Source: Pseudoxanthomonas broegbernensis | Lineage (GTDB): Bacteria > Pseudomonadota > Gammaproteobacteria > Xanthomonadales > Xanthomonadaceae | Reading direction: 5' to 3' | Assembly: GCF_014202435.1 (NCBI RefSeq) | Contig: NZ_JACHGU010000004.1 | Span: 269,501 to 333,500, forward strand | Length of the DNA: 64,000 nt | Program-made: the position numbers and the translations under genes | Notes under the pieces: generated by a model | Told to the model about the DNA's origin: nothing | The model's database searches: none | The model's input: the letters and a program-made list of their open reading frames with translations, nothing else | Shown: piece by piece, positions 43,085 through 53,240 of the stretch | Layout: every line of letters begins with the position of its first letter | How positions within the stretch are numbered: position 1 is the first letter of the stretch

Positions 43085-45253
43085 TCACGCCGTGGCGGCG
43101 CGCAGCTCGCGTTCGAGGAACAGGTCCAGCTCGGACGGGTCGAACTGGCGCTCGAACAGCGGCACGGCGAAGCGGTAGCGGTCGCCGTCCTGGCGCAGCA
43201 CCCAGGCCAGGCGCAGGCGCGCCAGCGACTGGCGCAGGGATTCGATGTCCACCCGGACGCCGTGCGCATCCAGCAGGGCGACCAGGTCGGCCAGGCGCTG
43301 CGCGCCGGTCCGGGCGATGCGGTAGACGACGATCCGGTCCAGGCGCGAGGCCGCGTCGTCCTGGGTCAATCGCGCCCAGCCGGCCAGCGCGTCCTGCGCG
43401 GCCTGGGAGGCCAGCGCCGCCTGCACGTGCTCGCGGCGGATGCGAGTGCTGCCCGGCGGCAGCGCCTGCAGGCATTCCTGGCAGAGGATGGCGACGAGGT
43501 TGGCGCGCTCGCCGCTGGCCTCGACCAGCGCGTCGACCAGCGCCGGGGCCTGGAACGCGATGCCCAGCCGTTCCAGCGGCTGGGTCGCCAGCGCGCGGCA
43601 GGCCGCGGTCTCGAGCCCGCCGATGGCGATGACCTCGCCGAAGTTGCGCAGCGGCGACTGGTAGTCCTGGGTCGCGGCCTGGTAGACGTCCCAGAAGCCG
43701 GCCAGCATGAAATGCCCGCGGCCTTCCTCGCTGAACGCACGCAGGCGCGCCAGCCCGGGATATCCGTGCGCGGCCTCGTGGCGCAGGAACGGGTCGGCCT
43801 CGTCGATCAGCAACAGCGGCGTCCGACCCTGGGCCTGCGCGGACAGCGCGGACAGCGCGGCGTCCAGGTCGGTGTCCGGACCCAGCCCGGCCTCGCTGGC
43901 CACGCGCGGCGCCAGGCGGTGGTCGCGCAGGGCCAGGTACAGGCAGCGCACGCGCGGGTGCGCCTGGAAGCGGCGCTGGATGGCCTTCATCAGGCTGGTC
44001 TTGCCGAGCTGGCGGCCGCCGACGAGCACGTGGTTGCCCGGCTCCCGGTTCACCACCTGCGCCAGCAGGTGGGCCCGGCCGAAGAACGAGGACGGCCGCG
44101 ACACGCCGCCGCGTGTCTGGTACGGCGAAATGCGGGTGACCTGCAGTTGCCGCGCCATCGCCCGCACCAGCGCATCGACCGGCTCGGCCGCCAGCAGCCA
44201 GCGCGTCTGCGCGCGCCGGTCCAGCGCGACCAGCAGGTTGGCCGGATCGCGGCAGGCGGCGAAGAGCGGGCGGTCGGCGGCGGGCGACGGGCTCAGCACC
44301 AGCAGCACGTCCTGGCCGGTCCGCAGCTCGCGCAGGGCGCGCACCAGCTCCGCCGGCGGACAGGACGGGTCGGGCACGTACAGCAGGCAGCGGGCGAGGT
44401 TGACCGGCAGGTCCTCGGGCAGGCTCCACTCGAACACCTCGCCGGGCAGGGTCCAGTCGGTGTTGCGCCGCGAACGGGCGCCGACCGCCAGCGCCAGGAT
44501 CGCGGCCTTCTGGGTCGGCGAGGCGCGGTCGAAGCCCAGCGCCTGCCGCCAGGCATCGGCATCGACGCCGGCGCCGCGCAGCAGGGCGCCGCGCTGGCGC
44601 AGCCAGCCCAGCGCGCGGTCCAGCGCGTGCAGGTCGTCGAGCGGCACCTCCAGCAGGCGCGATGGATCGCGCTGCAGCGGCGCCAGCATCGGGTTGCGGT
44701 GGAACAGCCAGGCCACCGCGGCGATCGCGCCCAGCAGCAGCGCCGACAGCAGCGCCAGCAGCCATTGCGTGGCGCCCCAGCCGGGGGGCGCCTGGCAGCC
44801 CTCGGGAATCCAGCGCCGGGGCAGCACGCTGCCGCGGCCGTCGCACTCCCAGAGCAGCGTGTCCGGATCGTAGCGGTAGCGCACCACCTCGCCGTGCAGG
44901 CCCGCGCGGTCGGGCCCGCGCGCCGGCAGCACCACCACCAGCACCCAGGGCCGGGCGGTGTCGAAGGCCAGCACGCTGTGCTCCGGCAGCGTCTCGCCCG
45001 GGGGCAGCAGGGTCGCCGGCCATTCGCCTTCGACGGCGACCCGCTCGGCCAGCAGCGCCCTGGCGTAGGCGATCTCGCCCCAGCCCCGGCTCATCACCGG
45101 GACCAGTTCGCGGTCCTGCCGGAACAGCACGGCCAGCAGCGGGTTCCAGCGCGCCGGGATCGCCGCGCCGACCAGCAGCAGGGTCGCCAGCGCCAGCAGC
45201 GCCATGCGCGGCCAGCGTCGGGGGCGCCGCTCCCGCTCCGGATGCGATCTCAC
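43085..45253 (-). CDS. Membrane AAA/STAND-type ATPase with pilin-like outer domain
   Basis: 722 residues from GTG 45253, whose GTGA overlaps the stop of the HTH gene; ATG 45205 is an alternative. Helix 1 about 17-33; outside segment 37-157; helix 2 about 162-184; then cytoplasmic. The outer segment reads like a type IV pilin head: ARALLAERVAVEGEWP early, VVRYRYDPDTLLWECDG and LPRRWIPEGC late, with Cys137 and Cys153 spaced as the pilin disulfide. Inside: a region with no match I know (205-375), SSFFGR, Walker A GGRQLGKTS (412-420), Walker B LLLIDEADPF (480-489), and a winged-helix-like tail. Probably a sensor ATPase. Domain reading of the ATPase is firm, the pilin likeness is by eye. Confidence 0.7.
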   Translation of the reverse strand: MRSHPERERRPRRWPRMALLALATLLLVGAAIPARWNPLLAVLFRQDRELVPVMSRGWGEIAYARALLAERVAVEGEWPATLLPPGETLPEHSVLAFDTARPWVLVVVLPARGPDRAGLHGEVVRYRYDPDTLLWECDGRGSVLPRRWIPEGCQAPPGWGATQWLLALLSALLLGAIAAVAWLFHRNPMLAPLQRDPSRLLEVPLDDLHALDRALGWLRQRGALLRGAGVDADAWRQALGFDRASPTQKAAILALAVGARSRRNTDWTLPGEVFEWSLPEDLPVNLARCLLYVPDPSCPPAELVRALRELRTGQDVLLVLSPSPAADRPLFAACRDPANLLVALDRRAQTRWLLAAEPVDALVRAMARQLQVTRISPYQTRGGVSRPSSFFGRAHLLAQVVNREPGNHVLVGGRQLGKTSLMKAIQRRFQAHPRVRCLYLALRDHRLAPRVASEAGLGPDTDLDAALSALSAQAQGRTPLLLIDEADPFLRHEAAHGYPGLARLRAFSEEGRGHFMLAGFWDVYQAATQDYQSPLRNFGEVIAIGGLETAACRALATQPLERLGIAFQAPALVDALVEASGERANLVAILCQECLQALPPGSTRIRREHVQAALASQAAQDALAGWARLTQDDAASRLDRIVVYRIARTGAQRLADLVALLDAHGVRVDIESLRQSLARLRLAWVLRQDGDRYRFAVPLFERQFDPSELDLFLERELRAATA

Positions 45254-46512
45254 GCGTCCACCAGCACGTGGCGCGCGGCCGCGCGCACGGCCTCGCAGCG
45301 CCACGCCAGCCAGCGGCCGTCGGCGGCGTCCCGCGGCGCGAGCAGGTTCGCCCAGTACAGGCGGCGCAGCATCGGATCGATCAGGTAGGGCCGGGCGCGG
45401 CCCAGGCGCGGTGCCTCCAGCAGGCCGGACAGGCGCGCGCGGTCCTCGGCAGGTACGGCCAGCGGCAGCAGCGCCTGCCACAGCAGCGGGTGTTCGGCCA
45501 GGCGCGCGGTCGCGGCGGCATCGTCGATCCCCGGCGCGGCGCGCAACAGGCGATGGGCGGCATCCAGCAGCGCGGGATGGCCGCCGCTCAGGCGCAGCAG
45601 CCGGGGCGCGTCGACGTCGGCCGGCGCGGCGCCGCCATCGTGGCGCAGCAGCGCGCGCAGCGAGGCCTCGTCCATCTCCGGCCAGACCTGCACGTCGGCG
45701 ATGTTGAGCAGCGACAGGTCGCCGCCCTGGTACTTCAGGTCGGCCAGCGCCTCGCCGCCGCACAGCAGCAGATGCAGGCGGCCGCTGTGGGTTTCGCTGA
45801 GGCTGCGCAGCACGCCGGCCAGGGTTTCGCGCAGGGCGCGGTCGCCCTGTTCGAAGCGGCTGACCAGGCAGAACACGCGCTCGCCGGCAGCCAGGCGGCG
45901 GCGCAAGGCCGTTTCGAAGGCGTGGTCGGAGTCGATCCCGTCCAGCCCGCATTGCGCGCCGATGGCGTGGAAGTACGCGGCCGGGTCGATCGCCAGGCTG
46001 TACGGCGGCTGCAGGTGCAGCACCGAGGCGGCGCCGAAGCGGCGGCCCGCCTCGGCGATGAAGGCCTCGCGGAACGGCGGCTGGCCCCAGTGGGCCTGGC
46101 TGAGCAGCATGAGGATCGGATACGGCATCAGCCGGTCCATGCGCTCGAACGCGTCGCGCACGGTCGCCGCGAACGGGCCTTCGGCGACCGACTGCTGCAC
46201 CGGGTATTCCGGCTCGAACCCGGCGGCCTCCAGCAACGCGTCGGTCTCGGCCTCGGTCAGGCGCAGGTAGCTCGCACAGGCCACCATCCGGTCGCGGTGC
46301 CTGGCGCTGGGCATGGCGTCGCCGTTGCGCCAGTTGTTGACCGACTCGCGGCTCATGCCGATCTCGGCGGCCACCGCGCCGGCACTGGCCCGGATGCGGC
46401 GCATGTGGGCGGACAGCATCTGCGAGAAGCGCGGGTCGGGCATACCGGCGTGGGCGGCGAGGCGGCCGCCCACGCTAGCGTCCACGCCGGTGATGTCAAC
46501 CCGGTCGGGCAT
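45250..46512 (-). CDS. HTH protein with degenerate ATPase-like domain
   Basis: 420 residues from ATG 46512, or 397 from ATG 46443. XRE-type helix-turn-helix (about 36-65: GAVAAEIGMSRESVNNWRNG). From about 130 on it follows the layout of an AAA/STAND ATPase but without working motifs: LSQAHWGQPP stands where a P-loop would be, ERVFCLVSRF where Walker B would be, and LHLLLCGGEALADLKY as a sensor-1-like strand. Its stop overlaps the GTG of the membrane ATPase gene, so the two are made together; a pseudo-ATPase partner that binds DNA is the likely reading. If the long start is used it begins 14 bases after the PH-like gene; a promoter-like element favours the short one. Confidence 0.65.
   Translation of the reverse strand: MPDRVDITGVDASVGGRLAAHAGMPDPRFSQMLSAHMRRIRASAGAVAAEIGMSRESVNNWRNGDAMPSARHRDRMVACASYLRLTEAETDALLEAAGFEPEYPVQQSVAEGPFAATVRDAFERMDRLMPYPILMLLSQAHWGQPPFREAFIAEAGRRFGAASVLHLQPPYSLAIDPAAYFHAIGAQCGLDGIDSDHAFETALRRRLAAGERVFCLVSRFEQGDRALRETLAGVLRSLSETHSGRLHLLLCGGEALADLKYQGGDLSLLNIADVQVWPEMDEASLRALLRHDGGAAPADVDAPRLLRLSGGHPALLDAAHRLLRAAPGIDDAAATARLAEHPLLWQALLPLAVPAEDRARLSGLLEAPRLGRARPYLIDPMLRRLYWANLLAPRDAADGRWLAWRCEAVRAAARHVLVDA
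46449..46474 (-). promoter_or_regulatory. 10-bp hairpin before/within the start of the HTH gene
   Basis: CGTGGGCGGC, six-base loop, GCCGCCCACG: perfect arms directly upstream of ATG 46443. If that start is used, the hairpin lies in the 5' leader or over the transcription start and could serve as operator for the HTH protein itself or block translation. Confidence 0.5.
46472..46499 (-). promoter_or_regulatory. Promoter candidate for the HTH-ATPase pair
   Basis: Perfect -35 TTGACA on the minus strand (46499-46494), 16 bases, then a weak -10 TAGCGT (46477-46472). It sits inside the first 23 codons of the long form of the HTH gene, so it supports the shorter start. Confidence 0.45.
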
Positions 46513-46526
46513 CGCGCCTGCACCGG

Positions 46527-47246
46527 TCAGAACAGGACGCGCAGGGCCAGCAGCCAGACCGCGCCCAGGGCCGCGTACTTCAGCCCCAGCACGATCGGGC
46601 TCGGCAACGCGTACGGCGTGGCCTGGAGGATGTGCAGGCGCTGGGGGTCGCGCAGGCGGCTGTAGAGCACCACCGCGGCCAGCACCACCAGGAAGCCGCC
46701 GATCACGCTGACGCCGGTCGGGCCGAGCAGGTCGAGCAGGCCGGCGAGCAGCTTCTTGCTGCCCTGGCGGCGGCCTTCGTACTCCATATCGCCGGCGGCG
46801 CGCACCGCGATCGCGGCGGCGCGCAGGAGCAGCGTGCCCAGGCCGAACACCGTCAGCGCCAGCAGCGACCCGAACGCCGCGCGCCAGCGGCTGAAGTGCG
46901 CCTGGTAGGCGCCGAACTGGCCGGCCAGGCGCTCGCGCAGGTGCTCGTAGACGCGCTCGCGCAGGCCGGGGGTGCCGATGTACACCGACACCACCTCGTC
47001 GTCCTTGCCGTCGCGGTGGTGGAACTCGATGTCGGTCTCGTGCTCGTTGTACTGCACGCGCGTCATCGCCCGGAAGCCGACGTGCTTGGCGCCCTTGCCG
47101 AACACCGCGGCCGGCGAGCGGCCGGACCCCATCGCCTCGACCGCCTGCGCGGCGGCCTCGGGCGTCATCCTGTCGGCGTACACGGCCTCGTCGGTGACGA
47201 CGATCAGTTGGGTGCGGCCATCCTGCTGGTCAATCCAGTGCTGCAT
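46527..47246 (-). CDS. Three-helix membrane protein with PH-like N-terminal domain
   Basis: 239 residues from ATG 47246 (GGGGA upstream; a start at 47273 adds nine residues). Residues about 10-105 form a mainly beta domain ending in a helix ([57 protein letters not shown]), resembling bacterial PH-like domains. Three membrane helices follow (about 128-150, 183-203 and 221-239). It lies 14 bases upstream of the long form of the HTH gene. I do not recognise the family; the link to the ATPase pair is by position only. Confidence 0.6.
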   Translation of the reverse strand: MQHWIDQQDGRTQLIVVTDEAVYADRMTPEAAAQAVEAMGSGRSPAAVFGKGAKHVGFRAMTRVQYNEHETDIEFHHRDGKDDEVVSVYIGTPGLRERVYEHLRERLAGQFGAYQAHFSRWRAAFGSLLALTVFGLGTLLLRAAAIAVRAAGDMEYEGRRQGSKKLLAGLLDLLGPTGVSVIGGFLVVLAAVVLYSRLRDPQRLHILQATPYALPSPIVLGLKYAALGAVWLLALRVLF

Positions 47247-49823
<2,577 letters not shown>

Positions 49824-49850
49824 GCGCGCGTCGACACGATGCGCCGACCT

Positions 49851-49883
49851 GCGAAGCCCGGCCACGTGCCGGGCTTCGCGTTT
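49851..49883 (+). terminator. Rho-independent-type terminator of icd
   Basis: GCGAAGCCCGGC / GCCGGGCTTCGC, a perfect 12-bp stem with a five-base CACGT loop, followed by GTTT; 28 bases after the icd stop. The T-run is short but the stem is the strongest in the window. Confidence 0.7.
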
Positions 49884-49939
49884 CCGGACGGCCAGGGGCA
49901 CCACGCCCCCGCCCGTCCGCATCCCTCCGGATCCTTCCC

Positions 49940-50287
49940 ATGGACGACACCCGCGACATCCTGCTGTTCTCCTACGGCACCCTGCAGTCGGAAAGCGTGC
50001 AACTGGCCTCGTTCGGGCGCCGCCTCGAAGGCACCGCGGACGCGATCCGCGGCTACGCCAAGGCCATGCTCGAGATCACCGACCCGGAGGTGCTGGCCAG
50101 CAGCGGCGAGCGCTTCCATCCGATCGTCAGCGCCAGCGGCGACCCGGACGACGAAGTCGCCGGCACCGTGTTTCGGATCAGCGCCGCCGAGCTGGAAGCG
50201 GCCGACCGCTACGAGGTCGCCGATTACCGGCGCGAACGGGCGCGGCTGGCTTCCGGCGGCCAGGCCTGGGTGTACGTGCGGCGCTGA
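49940..50287 (+). CDS. Gamma-glutamylcyclotransferase (AIG2-like) family protein
   Basis: 115 residues. Opens with the family's substrate loop [14 protein letters not shown] (Y-G-T-L), and ends [26 protein letters not shown]. The acidic residue expected for catalysis is probably Glu in [10 protein letters not shown]. Members cut gamma-glutamyl amines or peptides to 5-oxoproline; the substrate here is unknown. Stands alone behind the icd terminator. Confidence 0.8.
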   Translation: MDDTRDILLFSYGTLQSESVQLASFGRRLEGTADAIRGYAKAMLEITDPEVLASSGERFHPIVSASGDPDDEVAGTVFRISAAELEAADRYEVADYRRERARLASGGQAWVYVRR

Positions 50288-50486
50288 GCGCCCCGCCCCC
50301 GGTGCGCGCGCGGCCCCGCCGGGCCCGCGGCACGTCGGTGGGGGCCCGTGACGGGTTCCCCGGTGTCCGATCGTCCAGCGGCGCGGGCCGGTCGCTGCCG
50401 GCGTTCACGCCCGCACGCGCCTGCAGCAGGCGATGGCACAGGTGCATGCTAGGCTCGCCGGCTTCCGCCACTGCTGGAGCACCGCC

Positions 50487-51350
50487 ATGACCCGCACGTC
50501 ACTTTCCCGCGCCTGCCTGCTGGCCATTTCCCTCGCCCTGGCGGCGCCGCTGGCCCAGGCGGCCGAACCTGCGGACAGTGCGGCCCTGCCTGCGCCCGAC
50601 GCGGCCCTGCAGGCGTCGATCGACGGCGGTTGGAGGGCTCCGGCCAATACCGCCCGCGACCGGTACCGGCATCCGGGCCAGACCCTGGCGTTCTTCGGCA
50701 TCGGCCCCGGACAGACGGTGGTCGAGATCACCCCCGGTGGCGGCTGGTATGCGGAGATCCTCGCGCCCTACCTGCAGGCCAAGGGCCGGTACGTGGCCGC
50801 GGTGGTCGACCCGGCGGCGGTGGCCGAAGGTGGCGGCCGCGACTACCAGCAGCGCTCGCGCGATGGGCTGGAGAAGAAGTTCGCCGACGCGCCGGCACAG
50901 TTCGGCAAGGCCGCGGTCGTCGGCTACGACCCCGCCGCCCCGGTGCTCGGGCCGGCCGGCTCGGCCGACCTGGTGCTGACCTTCCGCAACGTGCACAACT
51001 GGCGCGGCGCCGGCCAGGCCGAGGGCATGTTCGAGGGCTTCTACCGGGTGCTCAAGCCCGGCGGCGTGCTGGGCGTGGTCGAGCATCGGGCCAGGGCCGA
51101 CGTGCCGGCCGACGACAAGAGCGGCTACGTCGGCCAGGCCCAGGTGATCGCGCTGGCGCAGGCGGCCGGCTTCGAGCTGGCCGGCAGCAGCGAGGTCAAC
51201 GCCAACCCGCGCGACACCAAGGACCACCCCAACGGCGTGTGGACCCTGCCGCCATCGAACAACCATCCCGAGTCCGAGCGCGCGAAGTACCAGGCCATCG
51301 GCGAGAGCGACCGCATGACCCTGCGCTTCGTGAAGCCCGCCGGGAAATGA
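50487..51350 (+). CDS. Exported class I SAM-dependent methyltransferase
   Basis: 287 residues from ATG 50487 (GGAG nine bases upstream). Residues 1-25 are a clear signal peptide (AQA cleavage). The mature protein has a methyltransferase layout: VVEITPGGGWYAEILAPYL (motif I), ADLVLTFRNVHNW (motif IV) and YRVLKPGGVLGVVEHR. It belongs to the predicted exported methyltransferase group seen in many proteobacteria. SAM supply outside the cytoplasm is unexplained, so it may bind another ligand. Substrate unknown. Confidence 0.8.
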   Translation: MTRTSLSRACLLAISLALAAPLAQAAEPADSAALPAPDAALQASIDGGWRAPANTARDRYRHPGQTLAFFGIGPGQTVVEITPGGGWYAEILAPYLQAKGRYVAAVVDPAAVAEGGGRDYQQRSRDGLEKKFADAPAQFGKAAVVGYDPAAPVLGPAGSADLVLTFRNVHNWRGAGQAEGMFEGFYRVLKPGGVLGVVEHRARADVPADDKSGYVGQAQVIALAQAAGFELAGSSEVNANPRDTKDHPNGVWTLPPSNNHPESERAKYQAIGESDRMTLRFVKPAGK

Positions 51351-51507
51351 CGCGGACGGCGACGATGGCCGGGCCACGCGCGGAACCCGGCGCTCCGGGC
51401 CGCCGCGGCGGCGGGCGCGCCGCGAAGCCCCGCGCCCGCGCCCACTTCCGGCCGGCAGTCTCGCTCGTCATCGCCGCCCTCGCCCTGCGCGCCGGCTGAG
51501 GGAACGG

Positions 51508-51894
51508 ATGGATCGGCGCGGTTTCATCGCCAGCCTGATCGCCGGCGCGGCGCTGCCGGCGCTGCCCGGCCACGGCTTCGGAGGAGCACCCCGCATGCAT
51601 GGACTGATCGGAAAGATGCGCGCCCAGCCGGGCCAGCGCGCGGCCCTGGCCGCGATCCTGCTGGAAGGCACCGCGGCCATGCCCGGCTGCCTGTCCTACA
51701 TCGTGGCCGAGGATGCGGCCGACGCCGACGTCCTGTGGATCACCGAGGTCTGGGACGGCACCGCCAGCCACGAGGCCTCGCTGGCGCTGCCGGCCGTGCG
51801 CGAGGCGATCGCCAAGGGGCGGCCGCTGATCGCCGGCTTCGAATCGCAGGTGCGCACCCGGCCGCTCGGCGGGCAGGGCCTGCCGGCGGCCTGA
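51508..51894 (+). CDS. Antibiotic-biosynthesis-monooxygenase (ABM) domain protein with two possible starts
   Basis: 128 residues from ATG 51508 (GAGGGA upstream) with a twin-arginine-like leader (MDRRGFIASLIAGAALPA). A second start, ATG 51595, has a perfect GGAGGAG eight bases upstream and gives a 99-residue protein, the usual ABM length: HGLIGKMRAQPGQRAALAAIL, MPGCLSYIVAEDAADADVLWITEVW. Family members are small quinol monooxygenases or haem-degrading-type ferredoxin-like folds. The sequence would allow both an exported and a cytoplasmic form. Confidence 0.75.
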   Translation: MDRRGFIASLIAGAALPALPGHGFGGAPRMHGLIGKMRAQPGQRAALAAILLEGTAAMPGCLSYIVAEDAADADVLWITEVWDGTASHEASLALPAVREAIAKGRPLIAGFESQVRTRPLGGQGLPAA

Positions 51895-51915
51895 GCCCAC
51901 GCTCGCCACGCCCCC

Positions 51916-52494
51916 ATGGTGGTCGCGTTCAACAAGCCCCACGGCGTGCTGTGCCAGTTCACCGACCGCTCGGTCCCCGCGCGTCCCACCCTGGCCGGCT
52001 TCGGCCTGCCGCCCGGCGTGTATCCGGCCGGCCGCCTGGACCACGACAGCGAGGGCCTGTTGCTGCTCACCGACGACGGCGCCCTCGCCCATCGCCTCAC
52101 CGACCCGCGGCACAAGCAGGCCAAGACCTACTGGGTGCAGGTGGAAGGCGATCCGCGACCGGAGCAGTTGCAGGCGCTGCGCGACGGCGTCGCGCTCAAC
52201 GACGGGCCGACCCGGCCGGCGCGGGCGCGCCGCCTCGATCCGGCGCCGGCGCTGTGGCCGCGCGATCCGCCGGTGCGCTACCGCAAGCGCGTGCCCGATG
52301 CCTGGCTGGAACTGGTCATCGCCGAGGGCCGCAACCGCCAGGTGCGGCGCATGACCGCCGCGGTGGGACTGCCGACCTTGCGGCTGGTACGGGTGGGGAT
52401 GGGCCGGCACCGCCTGGATGCCATGGGCGAGGGCGACCGCTGGCTGGCGCCCGGCCATTGGCGCAGGCTGGACGTCCCGGCCGGTCCGGCCTGA
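51916..52494 (+). CDS. rluE: 23S rRNA pseudouridine synthase, RluE type
   Basis: 192 residues. RsuA/RluE family without an S4 domain; catalytic Asp42 in YPAGRLDHDSEGLLLLT; QAKTYWVQVEG and EGRNRQVRRMTAAVGLPTLRLVR follow. E. coli RluE modifies U2457 of 23S rRNA; the site here is inferred. Starts 21 bases after the ABM gene. Confidence 0.88.
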   Translation: MVVAFNKPHGVLCQFTDRSVPARPTLAGFGLPPGVYPAGRLDHDSEGLLLLTDDGALAHRLTDPRHKQAKTYWVQVEGDPRPEQLQALRDGVALNDGPTRPARARRLDPAPALWPRDPPVRYRKRVPDAWLELVIAEGRNRQVRRMTAAVGLPTLRLVRVGMGRHRLDAMGEGDRWLAPGHWRRLDVPAGPA

Positions 52495-52677
52495 TCTCCC
52501 GGCGGTTCCCGGCGCCCATCGGCCGCGCGGGCGCCTTCGTTGCGGGAATCGCGGATAGCCGGCGACTGGCTCGAAGCTCATGCATGCGGCACGGCGGTCG
52601 CCCGGCTGTACCGGTCCTGCAAAACCAAGCCCTGCAAGCGCGGTCCGCCGTGCAGGGAACCCCACCGAACCGATCAG

Positions 52678-53070
52678 TCAGGCCGGCGGTGCGACGCGGC
52701 TGCGCGCACGGGCCGGACGGGCCCGGGTGGCGCTGGCGGTGCCGTTTTCGCGGCGTGAGTCGATCCGGCGCGACTGGCCTTCCAGCGGTGCGTATTGCCG
52801 CTGCTCGCGGCGCTTGCGGTACAGCATGTAGGCCAGGACCCCTGCACCGACGACCGCCGCCGCCGCGGCCACCGCCACCGGGTTGCGGCGCGCCACCTTG
52901 CCGGCGGCCTTGGCCCCGGCGCGGGCCGCGCCCAGCGCGGCACCGGTCTTGATCCACTGTTCGGCACCGTGGCCGGCGTGGCGCAGGCTCGAACCGGCAT
53001 GGCGCAGCCCGGCTCCGGCCTGCCCGGCCAGTTCCATGGCGCGGTCGGTGATGATGGTCAGCTTGCTCAT
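52678..53070 (-). CDS. Small single-helix membrane protein
   Basis: 130 residues. N-terminal amphipathic part with a doubled LRHAG, one membrane helix (about 67-83: NPVAVAAAAAVVGAGVLAYMLY) and an Arg-rich tail. General form resembles YqjD/ElaB-type or DUF883-like proteins but without a clear match. GGGGA upstream of ATG 53070. Confidence 0.6.
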   Translation of the reverse strand: MSKLTIITDRAMELAGQAGAGLRHAGSSLRHAGHGAEQWIKTGAALGAARAGAKAAGKVARRNPVAVAAAAAVVGAGVLAYMLYRKRREQRQYAPLEGQSRRIDSRRENGTASATRARPARARSRVAPPA

Positions 53071-53108
53071 GCGTGTCCCCGTGGAGGAGGTGGGAAAGGC
53101 CGACAGTG

Positions 53109-53129
53109 TCGTCGACCTCGTGTCGACGA
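53109..53129. promoter_or_regulatory. Inverted repeat upstream of the small membrane protein gene
   Basis: TCGTCGAC-CTCGT-GTCGACGA, perfect 8-bp arms, 39 bases before ATG 53070 of the minus-strand gene. Could be an operator or leader hairpin. Confidence 0.35.
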
Positions 53130-53240
53130 TACGTCAGCGCCGGCCCCGCGCAAGCCATACGCCGGCGCGGCGATGGCGGCGATTCATGCAGGCGCCGCAC
53201 CGAACCGGCCGGCGGCGGCGGCCGCCACGGCAGGGGCCGA

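Noticed and set aside
51346-51499. 51-residue frame starting in an ATGA overlap with the methyltransferase stop
   Set aside because: Arg/Ala-rich, no ribosome site at proper distance, and the next real gene has its own signal; kept only as a remark.
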